From Candidatus Kapaibacterium sp. (GTDB taxonomy: Bacteria; Bacteroidota; Ignavibacteria; Kapaibacteriales; UBA4661): DNA of 64,000 nt. The stretch is taken from positions 62,001 to 126,000 of the forward strand of contig JALONG010000025.1 in assembly GCA_025455065.1 (NCBI GenBank). Reading direction: 5' to 3'. The notes beneath the pieces were generated by a model. That model had not been told where the DNA came from. It did no database searches and worked only from the letters and a program-made list of their open reading frames with translations. Shown piece by piece: positions 38,132 to 45,560 of the stretch. Position 1 is the stretch's first letter, and each line of letters opens with the position of its first letter. Both the position numbers and the translations under genes were made by a program.

Positions 38132-38848
38132 ATGGAAAAACTTACAGGAAAAACTGTTCTTATCGCAGGTGCGACCGGCGGCATAGGGCGCGAGACAGCA
38201 CATTTACTCGCTTCTTCCGGCGCACACTTGTTTCTTTTAGGACGCAATCAAGCGGCACTCGAAGCACTTGGTACGGAACTTCGCGTTAGCGCAAATCACC
38301 TTTTTGTTAACGACATCACACAAGCACACGACGTTGAAAGCGCCGCAGCACGTATTCATGCGGAGATTGGGCATTTGGACGTGCTGGTCAATGCCGTAGG
38401 AATTGGCATCATCAAACCCTTGGAGTCGCTCACAAACGACGATTTTATGCAGAGTTTGAATGTGAACCTTGTTGGCGCATTTAACTTGCTCAAAGCATTT
38501 TTGCCACCGATGAAAGAGCAGAAAAAGGGCTTGATTATTAACCTTCCGGGCGTTTTGGGTAAAACCCCAATGGCAGGAGCGGCGGCGTATAGCGCCTCGA
38601 AATACGGCTTAAACGGTATGCTGAAGTCCGTCCGCGAAGAACTCAAGCGCACCGACATTCGCATCACCAATATCTTTCTGGGCGGCACCGACACGCCATT
38701 TTGGGACACGATTGATTTGCGGGTGCAGCGTGACAAATTCGTCACGGCGCAAGAAGCCGCAAGGGCTATCTGGTTTCTGTGCCAACAGCCGAGTTCGGGC
38801 GTGGTATCGGAAATGGTCTTGCAGCCGTTTAATCATCAGGCGATTTAG
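38132..38848 (+). CDS. SDR family oxidoreductase lacking the usual catalytic serine
   Basis: The product is 238 residues. The N-terminal GATGGIG (13-19) binds the dinucleotide, 'DVLVNAVGIG' replaces the NNAG motif, and the active-site pair is Y153 and K157 (YSASK). The position 13 residues before the Tyr, Ser in nearly all active SDRs, is G140 (in NLPGVLG). The rest of the fold is standard, including 'NIFLGGTDTPFWD' after the active site. The protein may be a non-classical or inactive SDR; the substrate is unknown. It follows ppk2 closely and is followed by hairpin copy C and a terminator-like stem. Confidence 0.85.
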   Translation: MEKLTGKTVLIAGATGGIGRETAHLLASSGAHLFLLGRNQAALEALGTELRVSANHLFVNDITQAHDVESAAARIHAEIGHLDVLVNAVGIGIIKPLESLTNDDFMQSLNVNLVGAFNLLKAFLPPMKEQKKGLIINLPGVLGKTPMAGAAAYSASKYGLNGMLKSVREELKRTDIRITNIFLGGTDTPFWDTIDLRVQRDKFVTAQEAARAIWFLCQQPSSGVVSEMVLQPFNHQAI

Positions 38849-38865
38849 GTGATTGATTTCCGGGT

Positions 38866-38901
38866 AACCCGTTCTACGGTTAAGAAACCGTAGGACGGGT
38901 T
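38866..38901. repeat. Gene-end hairpin element, copy C
   Basis: The longest stem of the family: AACCCGTTCTACGGTT pairs with AACCGTAGGACGGGTT over 16 bp with one wobble, around an AAGA loop. It lies 17 bases after the SDR stop codon. Confidence 0.8.
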
Positions 38902-38937
38902 TGCGTAGCGAATTTTGCAGTTGCAATTACAGCAAAA

Positions 38938-38973
38938 AAAGGCTATTTTAGCAATAACGCCTTTATATTTTTT
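38938..38973 (+). terminator. Possible intrinsic terminator after the SDR gene
   Basis: AAAGGC-TATT pairs with AATA-ac-GCCTTT (6+4 bp with a two-base bulge), followed by a T-rich stretch. It would separate the ppk2-SDR pair from the recombinase-like gene starting at 38997. Confidence 0.45.
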
Positions 38974-38996
38974 CTCTCATTCTTTCCTACAAAGCC

Positions 38997-40013
38997 ATGA
39001 TTGAAGACGTGTTCGAGCCAGTGAAACTGAAGCTCTCCGAGCTCATCAAATACCGCGATAATTATCTCGCTTCGCTCACCAATAAACGCCCCGAAACGGT
39101 CGGCACCTATGAAAGAGCGCTCCGGGAATTTGTGAATTTTTTCGTCAAAGACGGTAAGTTTTTGTTCCGTGTGCAAGACGTGGAGCGGTATCGCAAGCAT
39201 TTAGCCACAACAAAAAAAATGCAGGATGCTTCGATTGCAACGTACATGACCTCGCTACGCCGTTTATCGCAGTACATGGTGGAAGCAGGAGTTTTGGAGA
39301 AAAACGCCGCAAAGCGTGTTTATGGCAGCGCACGACCAAAACAGCACAACCGCACGTTTTTGACGCTTGCGGAAGTTTCCACGCTGCTGGGTTCTATTAA
39401 CCTTGCAGAACGTGTCGGACTCAGGGATGCAGCGATTATTCGCCTTATGCTGGGGTGCGCTTGTTCGGAAGTGGAAATTACGTCTATGGATGCAGGAGAC
39501 CTTGAAAAACAAGGGAAATCATGGTTTTTGAGGGTTCAAGGCAAAGGAAAGTCTGTCAAAGATGAACAGATTCCCGTACCGCCCGAAACCGCCGAAGCTA
39601 TCAATGCTTATCTCCAAACCCGCACGACTACTGACGAAAAGGGCAAAGAGCAACCCGTCAAAGCCGATGCTCCAATGTTCGTGAGTTACAGCAATCGCTC
39701 TATGGGCGGACGCATTACCATTCGCGGTGTCCGCGAGGCAATCGTTATGCGTATGAAAGAAAGTGGCGTACAAAAAGGGCGTGTAGGGCGCTTAACGCCG
39801 TTCTCCTTGCGTCATACAGCAGGAATTCTTTTAGTGGAATCCGGCGCAAGTGTGGAAGAATTGATGACTCGTATGCGTATTGCATGGCGACCGACGGCGA
39901 TGCTCTATTTCAAACAAAAAGGCAAACTCAAGAGCCACGAAGACGTTGATTCACGGGCGTTTGTATCATTAGAGCAGCCCACAGCTAAGAAAAAACAACA
40001 GGCAAAAAAATAA
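38997..40013 (+). CDS. Tyrosine recombinase-like protein with degenerate active site
   Basis: The product is 338 residues. An N-terminal SAM-like core-binding domain (about 12-108, 'YRDNYLASLTNKRPETVGTYERAL...') is followed by a catalytic-type domain (about 115-310). Of the R-K-H-R-H/W-Y set, the beta-hairpin Lys (GKGK, 182-185), Arg II (R272 in SLRH) and the nucleophile Y304 can be matched. Arg I in the normally 'GLRxSE' box is A155 (GCACSE), the first His of HxxRH is F269, and the His/Trp position nine before the Tyr is I295. The C-terminus is a Lys-rich tail. The fold is clear, but normal recombination activity is doubtful; a DNA-binding role is possible. Its stop overlaps the next start (TAATG), implying translational coupling. 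No attachment sites or phage genes are nearby. Confidence 0.8.
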   Translation: MIEDVFEPVKLKLSELIKYRDNYLASLTNKRPETVGTYERALREFVNFFVKDGKFLFRVQDVERYRKHLATTKKMQDASIATYMTSLRRLSQYMVEAGVLEKNAAKRVYGSARPKQHNRTFLTLAEVSTLLGSINLAERVGLRDAAIIRLMLGCACSEVEITSMDAGDLEKQGKSWFLRVQGKGKSVKDEQIPVPPETAEAINAYLQTRTTTDEKGKEQPVKADAPMFVSYSNRSMGGRITIRGVREAIVMRMKESGVQKGRVGRLTPFSLRHTAGILLVESGASVEELMTRMRIAWRPTAMLYFKQKGKLKSHEDVDSRAFVSLEQPTAKKKQQAKK

Positions 40014-40597
40014 TGACCACACAACATTTCTCCTTTCGCACCTTCACGACAAAGCGCGTGTTTATGACGCTTACATCTGCAATAACGGTTCTACTTTTTT
40101 GGAGCGTCATTCGCCCACACGAGGGTTTTGCTCGGCAAGATTCGTTAGCGCGTTTCATTGCGAAAACGCTCTTCGTGCGAGGCAAAGTCTCAACGCCGCT
40201 TCAAATCTCGCTTGCAGACTTACGGTCGTTCAAACAATATACCGTAACGAAAGTACCGATAGTGTCGTATAGCGGGGAGAAAAAAGAAACAATTGGCACT
40301 GCAAAAGGAGTATTGATACGGGATGTGCTGGAGAAAGCAGGTATTGTTTTTGAGGGAAAGCGCGATTTCAACAGTATCATCATCAAAGCAACCGCTACAG
40401 ACGGTTTCACGACACTCTTTTCGTGGCACGAGATTTTTAATTCCGAGACGGGCAATCACATTTACATCATCACCGAAAAAGACGGAAAGCCCCTTGCCTC
40501 CAAAGAAGCAGATTTTATGCTGCTTTCCGCCAAAGACATCAAAACCGGACCGCGACACGTGCGCTGGCTTCAAGTCATAGAAGTCATAAAATTGTAA
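40013..40597 (+). CDS. Exported molybdopterin-oxidoreductase-fold protein without cysteine
   Basis: The product is 194 residues. A basic N-terminus with one hydrophobic segment (about 19-33) suggests Sec export or a membrane anchor. Residues about 55-194 resemble the short form of the sulfite-oxidase-type molybdopterin-binding domain: 'ISLADLRSFKQYTVTKVP', 'GVLIRDVLEKAGI', 'IIIKATATDGFTTLFSWHEIF', 'KEADFMLLSAKDIKTGPRHVRWLQVIEV'. The whole protein has no cysteine, so the Mo-ligating Cys of the true enzymes is absent. It may bind another ligand or none. It is translationally coupled to the recombinase-like gene by a one-base overlap and ends three bases from the convergent sugar dehydrogenase-like gene. 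Function unknown. Confidence 0.7.
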   Translation: MTTQHFSFRTFTTKRVFMTLTSAITVLLFWSVIRPHEGFARQDSLARFIAKTLFVRGKVSTPLQISLADLRSFKQYTVTKVPIVSYSGEKKETIGTAKGVLIRDVLEKAGIVFEGKRDFNSIIIKATATDGFTTLFSWHEIFNSETGNHIYIITEKDGKPLASKEADFMLLSAKDIKTGPRHVRWLQVIEVIKL

Positions 40598-40600
40598 TGC

Positions 40601-42154
40601 TTACCGCATCCTCACAAACGGCTTGCTTACTACACCCGCACTTGTTTCCAAGCGGCAAATAAGCAAGCCGCTCGCGTTTTCGGTCATCGGAATTTCAAGG
40701 GGAATTTGATGCTCTCCCGCACCAAAGCTGCCTTCGGCGAGTGTTGCGATATATTTTCCCAACGTGTCGTAAATTTTGAGCGAAACACTACTTGCCGCAT
40801 CCAGCGAAAATAGTGCCGTAGCCTTGTCGTTATGCGGGTTTGGGTGGATATGCAGTTCACCGCGTTGTGGTGCTTTATCGTTAATGCGCGTTGGTTGCTG
40901 GGGTGGTGTCAAAATCATCACAAAGCGCGTAATTTCGTCGCTTCCGACGTATAAATTCCCCCGCGCATCGGCTTCCAAACCCACCGGACGCGCCCAACGG
41001 TCACCGCGCAAAGAATCCGTCAAAAATCCTGTCAAAAAGTCCGTTGCAGTATTGGCAATCGTGTCCGCGTCGTTGTCAAAATCCAGATAGACCACTTTGT
41101 AGCCCGTCAGCGGCTGACGATTCCACGAACCGCGCAGTGCCACAAAGGCTCCACGACGAAATTCCGACGGAAAGCTGTTATTGGCAAATTCAATCGCCAT
41201 TGGTGCGGAATGAGCGGTGATGAGCGCCGCAGGCTGCACCATGCGCCGCACACGAGCACTGTCTTGGGCAGTTATGGGTAGAAGCGCACGGTAGTCGGCA
41301 CTTCCGGCGTTAAAGTTAAAATATGCCTGAAATGAATGCGCAAAGGGATACCCGTAAAAACCGCCATCCCGCACCACATCTATCCATTCGGGCGGAATTT
41401 CGTTTCCCTGCCAATCGCTACCGTTGTTCGTTGCCCAAAGCCTCCCTGTGCGTGGGTGGAGGGTCATTCCAACAGCATTTCTCACCCCACTCGCCATAAT
41501 GCGCCTTCCGGTGCCGTCGTCATTCCATTCTTCAATCACGGCGCGGAAATCTTCACGGCAAACATTACAAAGCGAACCAATAGAAAGGTACATTTTCCGC
41601 CGTGCGGCATCAAAGACAATCGTTCTGGTGCGGTGTCCGCCGCCCGGCTGCGTTGCACCTTCGGCGATATTGCCGATAAATGTACTGCGGTTTTGATACA
41701 CACCGTTGCGGTCAGGATTGGTGAAACGCACGATTTGGCGCTCTTCTGCGGCAAACATTGCACCGTTGTAAAACTTCAGGTCGTGGGCGAACACATTCGA
41801 TGCAGCAATAACGGCAGTATCGGCAATGCCGTCGCGGTTGCGGTCGGGCAAAGCAATAATGCGCCCTGCGTTCACATCGGCAATATACAAGACGCTATCG
41901 GGACTCCACGCCATAAAGCGGGGTTTATTGAGCAGATTTCCTGCATAAAATATACGCGCTCGCCAGCCTTGCGGCAGGTTTACCGTTCTTGCAGGGACAA
42001 ATGTGCGAAATTGCGCAGGAACATCCACCGTCTGCGGCTGCAAACGTACGTCTCCACGCGGTGTAGTGTAAATACTTCCTGGAGTTTGCGCGTGAAGCAT
42101 AAATGCCGTTACGAAGAGTACAATGATAACGGAGGCTGTGATAAAACGCGACAT
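40601..42154 (-). CDS. PQQ-dependent sugar dehydrogenase-like protein with T9SS sorting domain
   Basis: The product is 517 residues with a signal peptide (MSRFITASVIIVLFVTAFMLHAQ). Residues about 55-425 form the six-bladed propeller of the glucose/sorbosone dehydrogenase family: 'PRFMAWSPDSVLYIADVNAGRI', 'DRNRDGIADT', 'GGGHRTRTIVFD' with the likely catalytic His, 'KMYLSIGSLCNVC', 'GVRNAVGMTLHPRTGRLWATNNGSD' and 'FVALRGSWNR'. Active members oxidise sugars with PQQ; substrate and cofactor use are inferred from the family. The C-terminal 80 residues are a T9SS type A domain ('IHPNPHNDKATALF', 'LKIYDTLGKYIATL', 'SGLLICRLET', final FVRMR). This is the only T9SS cargo here with a recognisable enzyme core apart from the giant surface proteins. 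Confidence 0.85.
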   Translation of the reverse strand: MSRFITASVIIVLFVTAFMLHAQTPGSIYTTPRGDVRLQPQTVDVPAQFRTFVPARTVNLPQGWRARIFYAGNLLNKPRFMAWSPDSVLYIADVNAGRIIALPDRNRDGIADTAVIAASNVFAHDLKFYNGAMFAAEERQIVRFTNPDRNGVYQNRSTFIGNIAEGATQPGGGHRTRTIVFDAARRKMYLSIGSLCNVCREDFRAVIEEWNDDGTGRRIMASGVRNAVGMTLHPRTGRLWATNNGSDWQGNEIPPEWIDVVRDGGFYGYPFAHSFQAYFNFNAGSADYRALLPITAQDSARVRRMVQPAALITAHSAPMAIEFANNSFPSEFRRGAFVALRGSWNRQPLTGYKVVYLDFDNDADTIANTATDFLTGFLTDSLRGDRWARPVGLEADARGNLYVGSDEITRFVMILTPPQQPTRINDKAPQRGELHIHPNPHNDKATALFSLDAASSVSLKIYDTLGKYIATLAEGSFGAGEHQIPLEIPMTENASGLLICRLETSAGVVSKPFVRMR

Positions 42155-42263
42155 GGAGATTTAAGAAATGGTGGAGGAGGAATCAAGTTTTACTACAATT
42201 ATCACTTAGAATACAAAACTAACAAACGATTGCCAAAACAATTTTTTTTTTGTATTTATGGAC

Positions 42264-42278
42264 TTGTGCGTAGCACAA
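42264..42278. promoter_or_regulatory. Perfect palindrome in divergent promoter region
   Basis: TTGTGC-gta-GCACAA lies between the divergent sugar dehydrogenase-like and lipoprotein genes, just after a T10 run and a TATTTATG sequence resembling a -7 element. It could be an operator for the lipoprotein gene. Only symmetry and position support this. Confidence 0.3.
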
Positions 42279-42338
42279 ATGCTACTGACGTTGCTCATAT
42301 TTTTTAAGTTCTGATTTTCTTCATATTTTGGAGGCACT

Positions 42339-42788
42339 ATGAGCCATTTTTCAATTCCCTCAAAACCGCGAAAAGCCTCTTGTTTTCTTGTGTTCATGGC
42401 TTTTTCCTTGGGAAGTGTTTTCTTGTCTAATTGCGCAAGTTCAAATGCCACCACCAACGCAAATAATCAAACAGAATTTATTAACCGCATGGCGCGAACA
42501 AGCCCTTCCTACGTCGTTTCAGAGGTATTCCCTATTCGAGATACCTCAAATACGCAGCCGATTCTTGTAACCACAGTCGAGATTCGGCGCGACTATGAGG
42601 AGATTTCTATCATCAGAATTATTTCAAAGGTTGGCAGCACAACATATCTGAGCGATTTGTACGAATCATTCCGCGAAGAGGCTCGTAAAATCGGTGCTGA
42701 GGCAGTTATTCGTGTTCAATTTGGTTCATCAAGCGTAGGGTATTCTTCCTATCCTTGGGCGGTCGGTACGGCGGTGAAATATCGGTGA
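42339..42788 (+). CDS. Small lipoprotein of unknown function
   Basis: The product is 149 residues. A clear Shine-Dalgarno GGAGG at 42330-42334 fixes ATG 42339. A signal peptide with lipobox FLSNC predicts lipidation at Cys32 and membrane anchoring. The mature part has a mixed alpha/beta pattern ('VSEVFPIRD', 'VTTVEIRRDYEEISIIRIIS', 'DLYESFREEARKIGAEAVIRVQF') ending 'WAVGTAVKYR'. The 'REEARKIGAEAVIRV' phrase resembles YdgH/DUF-type 'heavy-metal-binding' and lipoprotein folds, in which a helix precedes 'GAdaV', but no family is assigned. The 3' two-thirds are duplicated as a truncated copy 0.8 kb downstream. Confidence 0.75.
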   Translation: MSHFSIPSKPRKASCFLVFMAFSLGSVFLSNCASSNATTNANNQTEFINRMARTSPSYVVSEVFPIRDTSNTQPILVTTVEIRRDYEEISIIRIISKVGSTTYLSDLYESFREEARKIGAEAVIRVQFGSSSVGYSSYPWAVGTAVKYR

Positions 42789-42902
42789 TAATCCCCTCAA
42801 GTTCAGGTGAAAAAGAGATAAAGCTTTCATAAAATGCGTATTTATCAATCTTATCAACAGAATTTTTTACCTATGCACAATCACATTCCCGCGAAAAGTT
42901 CG

Positions 42903-43409
42903 ATGAAACAGATTGTCGTTTTGCTCTTGTTATCTTGTTCATGTGGTGTTATTTTCAGTTCCTGCGCCATACCGCTTAGCACCGCATTAACGATGAAGGA
43001 ATATGGAGTTAGTCGTGTGTATCCCCTTTCTTTTGAACAGACCTATACAACAGCACGGACGGCTTTGCGCTGGGCAGCAGAAAGGACAGCTTTGCTAAGG
43101 AGAGCAGATGTTTATACTATTGAAGACTATCAAGAGCAGGGATATTTACTTAAAATAACCTCCGATGTTAATAGTTTTAGATCTATAAATCGCAATACCA
43201 CGTCGTTTGATTATACCATTATATGGTGCGATCAAATCAGCCCTAACGAGACCAAAGTTACTATAATGACTTGTGAAATGGCATCAGTTATTCAACGCTC
43301 TCCACGTTTCCCATTCAAACCAATGGATTATGTTGAGGATTTGCAATATTTGCTGGATTACGGCATGAAATTAACAAAAGATGGAAAACCATTACCGATT
43401 TTGCCATGA
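42903..43409 (+). CDS. Small lipoprotein of unknown function
   Basis: The product is 168 residues. ATG 42903 is chosen because MKQIVVLLLLSCSCGVIFSSC is a lipoprotein signal with lipobox FSSC; the frame is open upstream to 42834. The mature protein has 'YPLSFEQTYTTARTALRWAAE' and 'YLLKITSDVN', then strands such as 'FDYTIIWCDQISPNETKVTIMTC'. This helix-then-sheet order recalls DUF3568-type or BamC-like lipoproteins, but that is only a resemblance. It lies between the lipoprotein at 42339 and the truncated copy of that gene, in the same direction. Confidence 0.7.
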   Translation: MKQIVVLLLLSCSCGVIFSSCAIPLSTALTMKEYGVSRVYPLSFEQTYTTARTALRWAAERTALLRRADVYTIEDYQEQGYLLKITSDVNSFRSINRNTTSFDYTIIWCDQISPNETKVTIMTCEMASVIQRSPRFPFKPMDYVEDLQYLLDYGMKLTKDGKPLPILP

Positions 43410-43583
43410 CAACGGAGAATCAATGCCAAGTTTTCAGAATTTCTTCATTCGCAAGCCTCTTAGTTACAGCGGCTACTATGCGCCAAGGATTATTTGATCA
43501 CATTCGGCATCAAAACACGACATTTGAAAGATAGGAATATATTTGCGGACAAGATTTACTGCACTTTCGAGAAGAGTATATTG

Positions 43584-43822
43584 ATACGCAGCCGATTCTT
43601 GTAACCACAGTCGAGATTCGGCGCGACTATGAGGAGATTTCTATCATCAGAATTATTTCAAGGGCTGGCAGCACCACATACCTGAGCGATTTGTACGAAT
43701 CATTCCGCGAAGAGGCTCGTAAAATCGGCGCTCAGGCGGTTCTTCGTGTGCAATTCGGCTCAACAAATGTCGGATATTTTTCCTATCTTTGGGCGGTCGG
43801 TACGGCAGTGAAATACAAGTGA
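43584..43822 (+). pseudogene. 5'-truncated duplicate of the lipoprotein gene at 42339
   Basis: From ATACGCAGCCG (43584) to the TGA at 43820-43822 the sequence closely matches about 42551-42788, with scattered mostly third-position differences and an intact frame (final residues 'WAVGTAVKYK'). The signal peptide and lipobox are missing. The frame runs back to a TAG at 43532 with no ATG, GTG or TTG, so it is probably not translated as a lipoprotein. A tandem duplication that lost its 5' end, or gene decay, would explain it. Confidence 0.75.
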
Positions 43823-43874
43823 GGACAAGGCTTCGGAGTGATTTCCATTAGTCAATTTGTCATCAAGGTATCAC

Positions 43875-43906
43875 AAAAAAGAGACGCTGAACATTCTCAG
43901 CGTCTC
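43875..43906 (-). terminator. Intrinsic terminator of the YHYH-protein gene
   Basis: A 10-bp perfect stem (GAGACGCTGA at 43881, TCAGCGTCTC at 43897) with a six-base loop is followed on the minus strand by six T. It lies about 44 bases past the stop at 43950. On the plus strand it could also stop read-through from the lipoprotein genes. Confidence 0.85.
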
Positions 43907-43949
43907 TTATTCGTTTACCCTCAAAGCCTCATCAATACTTGTCTCCACG

Positions 43950-45521
43950 CTACTCAATCACCAATTTCTCCACAAGCGTTTTTTCGCCAAGACCAATTTC
44001 CAGAAAATACACACCTTTGGCGAATGTGCCGACGTTCAACACCTTCGTAAATACGCCGTTTGCAGCCGATTCTTCACTCGCAAACACCGCTTGACCCAAA
44101 ACATTCCTGAGCGTAAGCCGTACCCGCGTTGCCTGTACAATCGGGACGTTCACCGACACAAGATTTTGTGCGGGATTTGGAGAAACGGTTATGCCCATTT
44201 CCTTCGCCATTGCCACACTGACAGGCGTAGCTGCTGCCGTTACAGCGATATTCCCAAACGCCGTTGTACCGCTTTGATGCGTGATGTTTCCTGTAAACGT
44301 TCCGGCTTGTGTCGGTGCAAAGCGCACAAATACTGTTTGCGAGAGTGAACCGCTTGCGGGCGTAAGCGCGAGTGTTTGAGCAAACGTGCCGTTTTGTGTG
44401 CTTGACACACCAAACCCTGCGGGAGCAGTAATAGTCAAGTTTGCAGCCAAATTCGTCGCTGTTATCGTGTAGGAGCGCGTTGTGTTCATGCCAACAGTCA
44501 GCGAACCAAAAGCAATGGAACTGACGGAAAGCGTTGCCGCAGGAGTAGCCACAGCGCCCGTAAACTCTGTCACCGCCTCAGTAATCGTAACGCGCTGCGC
44601 AGAATTGTTGCGGTCAAGTGTACCGTTGTAAAAAACACCGAGAATAAAGGGATAGACAGGCTTTGCAGAGGCATCCATCGTTGTGTAGTAGGCATACGTG
44701 CCATTCGGATATTCCGGTGTGACGGCAAACCGTCCATTGTATTGGTCTAAATCCCCCGACCCTGCGACGTATTCAAAATCTTGAAGAAAATTACCAAGCG
44801 GATACTGCGCAGAGACCGCCGGACCTTGCTTGGATGTTTCAAGAACAACCGTACTTCCCGGTAATGTTGTGCGTTGTGTGATATTACGCAGTTGATAACT
44901 TGAAGTCATGCGTTTGATTGCACCTGTGCCGTTGGTATTGGTGTAAGCATATGGACCGTACACGGGATAGCCATCAAAGGCATAGCCCATAATTGGTGAG
45001 TGCTTCGTCGCATCCAGCGCTTGCAAGCACACGGGATACACGTGATTGTGATAGCTCTGACGCTGGTCTGCATGACCGCCACAAGCATCAAAACTTACTC
45101 CTTCGTACACATATGCATTGCGTTTCCACGTGCCGTTGTTGTTGTAGCTCATACCATCGTCGGCATTGTACATCGGCACACCATTTGCCCAAACACCGAT
45201 TGCACCAAGCCCCACGCTATCTTTTGTGCCGCTTTTGGGCTGCGGGTTACGGGCAATTTTGAAAAGATAATTACGATTCGCCGGAACATTCGGGTTCATC
45301 TGCCAAGGTCCGATAGAATAGCTCGGAATCCCGCTCGCATTGATATACACTGCTGTTGCGGAATACTGAACGCGCTGAACATCAGCAGGCAAGCCGTTGT
45401 AGCCCGTTGCATTCGTGCGGTTCAGTTTCCATGCGGTTATTTCTGGTGCGGTTTGTGCAAGAACAGTGGAGATTGCGCATAGCGCAAATACTCCGGCAAG
45501 CAAGGAAATACGCGGTTTCAT
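43950..45521 (-). CDS. YHYH domain protein with T9SS sorting domain
   Basis: The product is 523 residues from ATG 45521, where MKPRISLLAGVFALCAISTVLAQ is a signal peptide (frame open to 45536). Residues about 100-330 match the YHYH family: 'PMYNADDGMSYNNNGTW', 'FDACGGHADQRQSYHNHVYP', 'HSPIMGYAFDGYPVYGPYAY', 'DLDQYNGRFAVTPEYPNGTYAYYTT', 'YPFILGVFYNG'. The His/Asp-rich motifs suggest metal binding; family function is unknown. An anchor-D-like segment (about 340-425) links to a T9SS type A domain ('VSPNPAQNLVSVNV', 'LTLRNVLGQAVF', 'KGVYFLEIGL', final KLVIE). It is a predicted secreted or surface-attached protein with its own terminator. Confidence 0.87.
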   Translation of the reverse strand: MKPRISLLAGVFALCAISTVLAQTAPEITAWKLNRTNATGYNGLPADVQRVQYSATAVYINASGIPSYSIGPWQMNPNVPANRNYLFKIARNPQPKSGTKDSVGLGAIGVWANGVPMYNADDGMSYNNNGTWKRNAYVYEGVSFDACGGHADQRQSYHNHVYPVCLQALDATKHSPIMGYAFDGYPVYGPYAYTNTNGTGAIKRMTSSYQLRNITQRTTLPGSTVVLETSKQGPAVSAQYPLGNFLQDFEYVAGSGDLDQYNGRFAVTPEYPNGTYAYYTTMDASAKPVYPFILGVFYNGTLDRNNSAQRVTITEAVTEFTGAVATPAATLSVSSIAFGSLTVGMNTTRSYTITATNLAANLTITAPAGFGVSSTQNGTFAQTLALTPASGSLSQTVFVRFAPTQAGTFTGNITHQSGTTAFGNIAVTAAATPVSVAMAKEMGITVSPNPAQNLVSVNVPIVQATRVRLTLRNVLGQAVFASEESAANGVFTKVLNVGTFAKGVYFLEIGLGEKTLVEKLVIE

Positions 45522-45560
45522 AATGGTTGCTCCCACTCTAATAAGTGAAAATCAAAAAAT

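Noticed and set aside
38997-40013. Integrase of a prophage or genomic island
   Set aside because: Key catalytic residues are missing, and no phage genes, tRNA-adjacent attachment repeats or island boundaries are seen.
29734-40597. Defence island around the Uma2, SDR, exonuclease III and recombinase-like genes
   Set aside because: The genes are individually ordinary or scattered, run in different operons, and no known defence module is present.
42206-42457. 83-codon minus-strand open frame across the divergent promoter region
   Set aside because: It overlaps the well-supported lipoprotein start with its Shine-Dalgarno and has no motif.
43422-43499. 24-codon open frame before the truncated lipoprotein copy
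   Set aside because: No signal peptide and no similarity to the start of the parental gene; too short to support.
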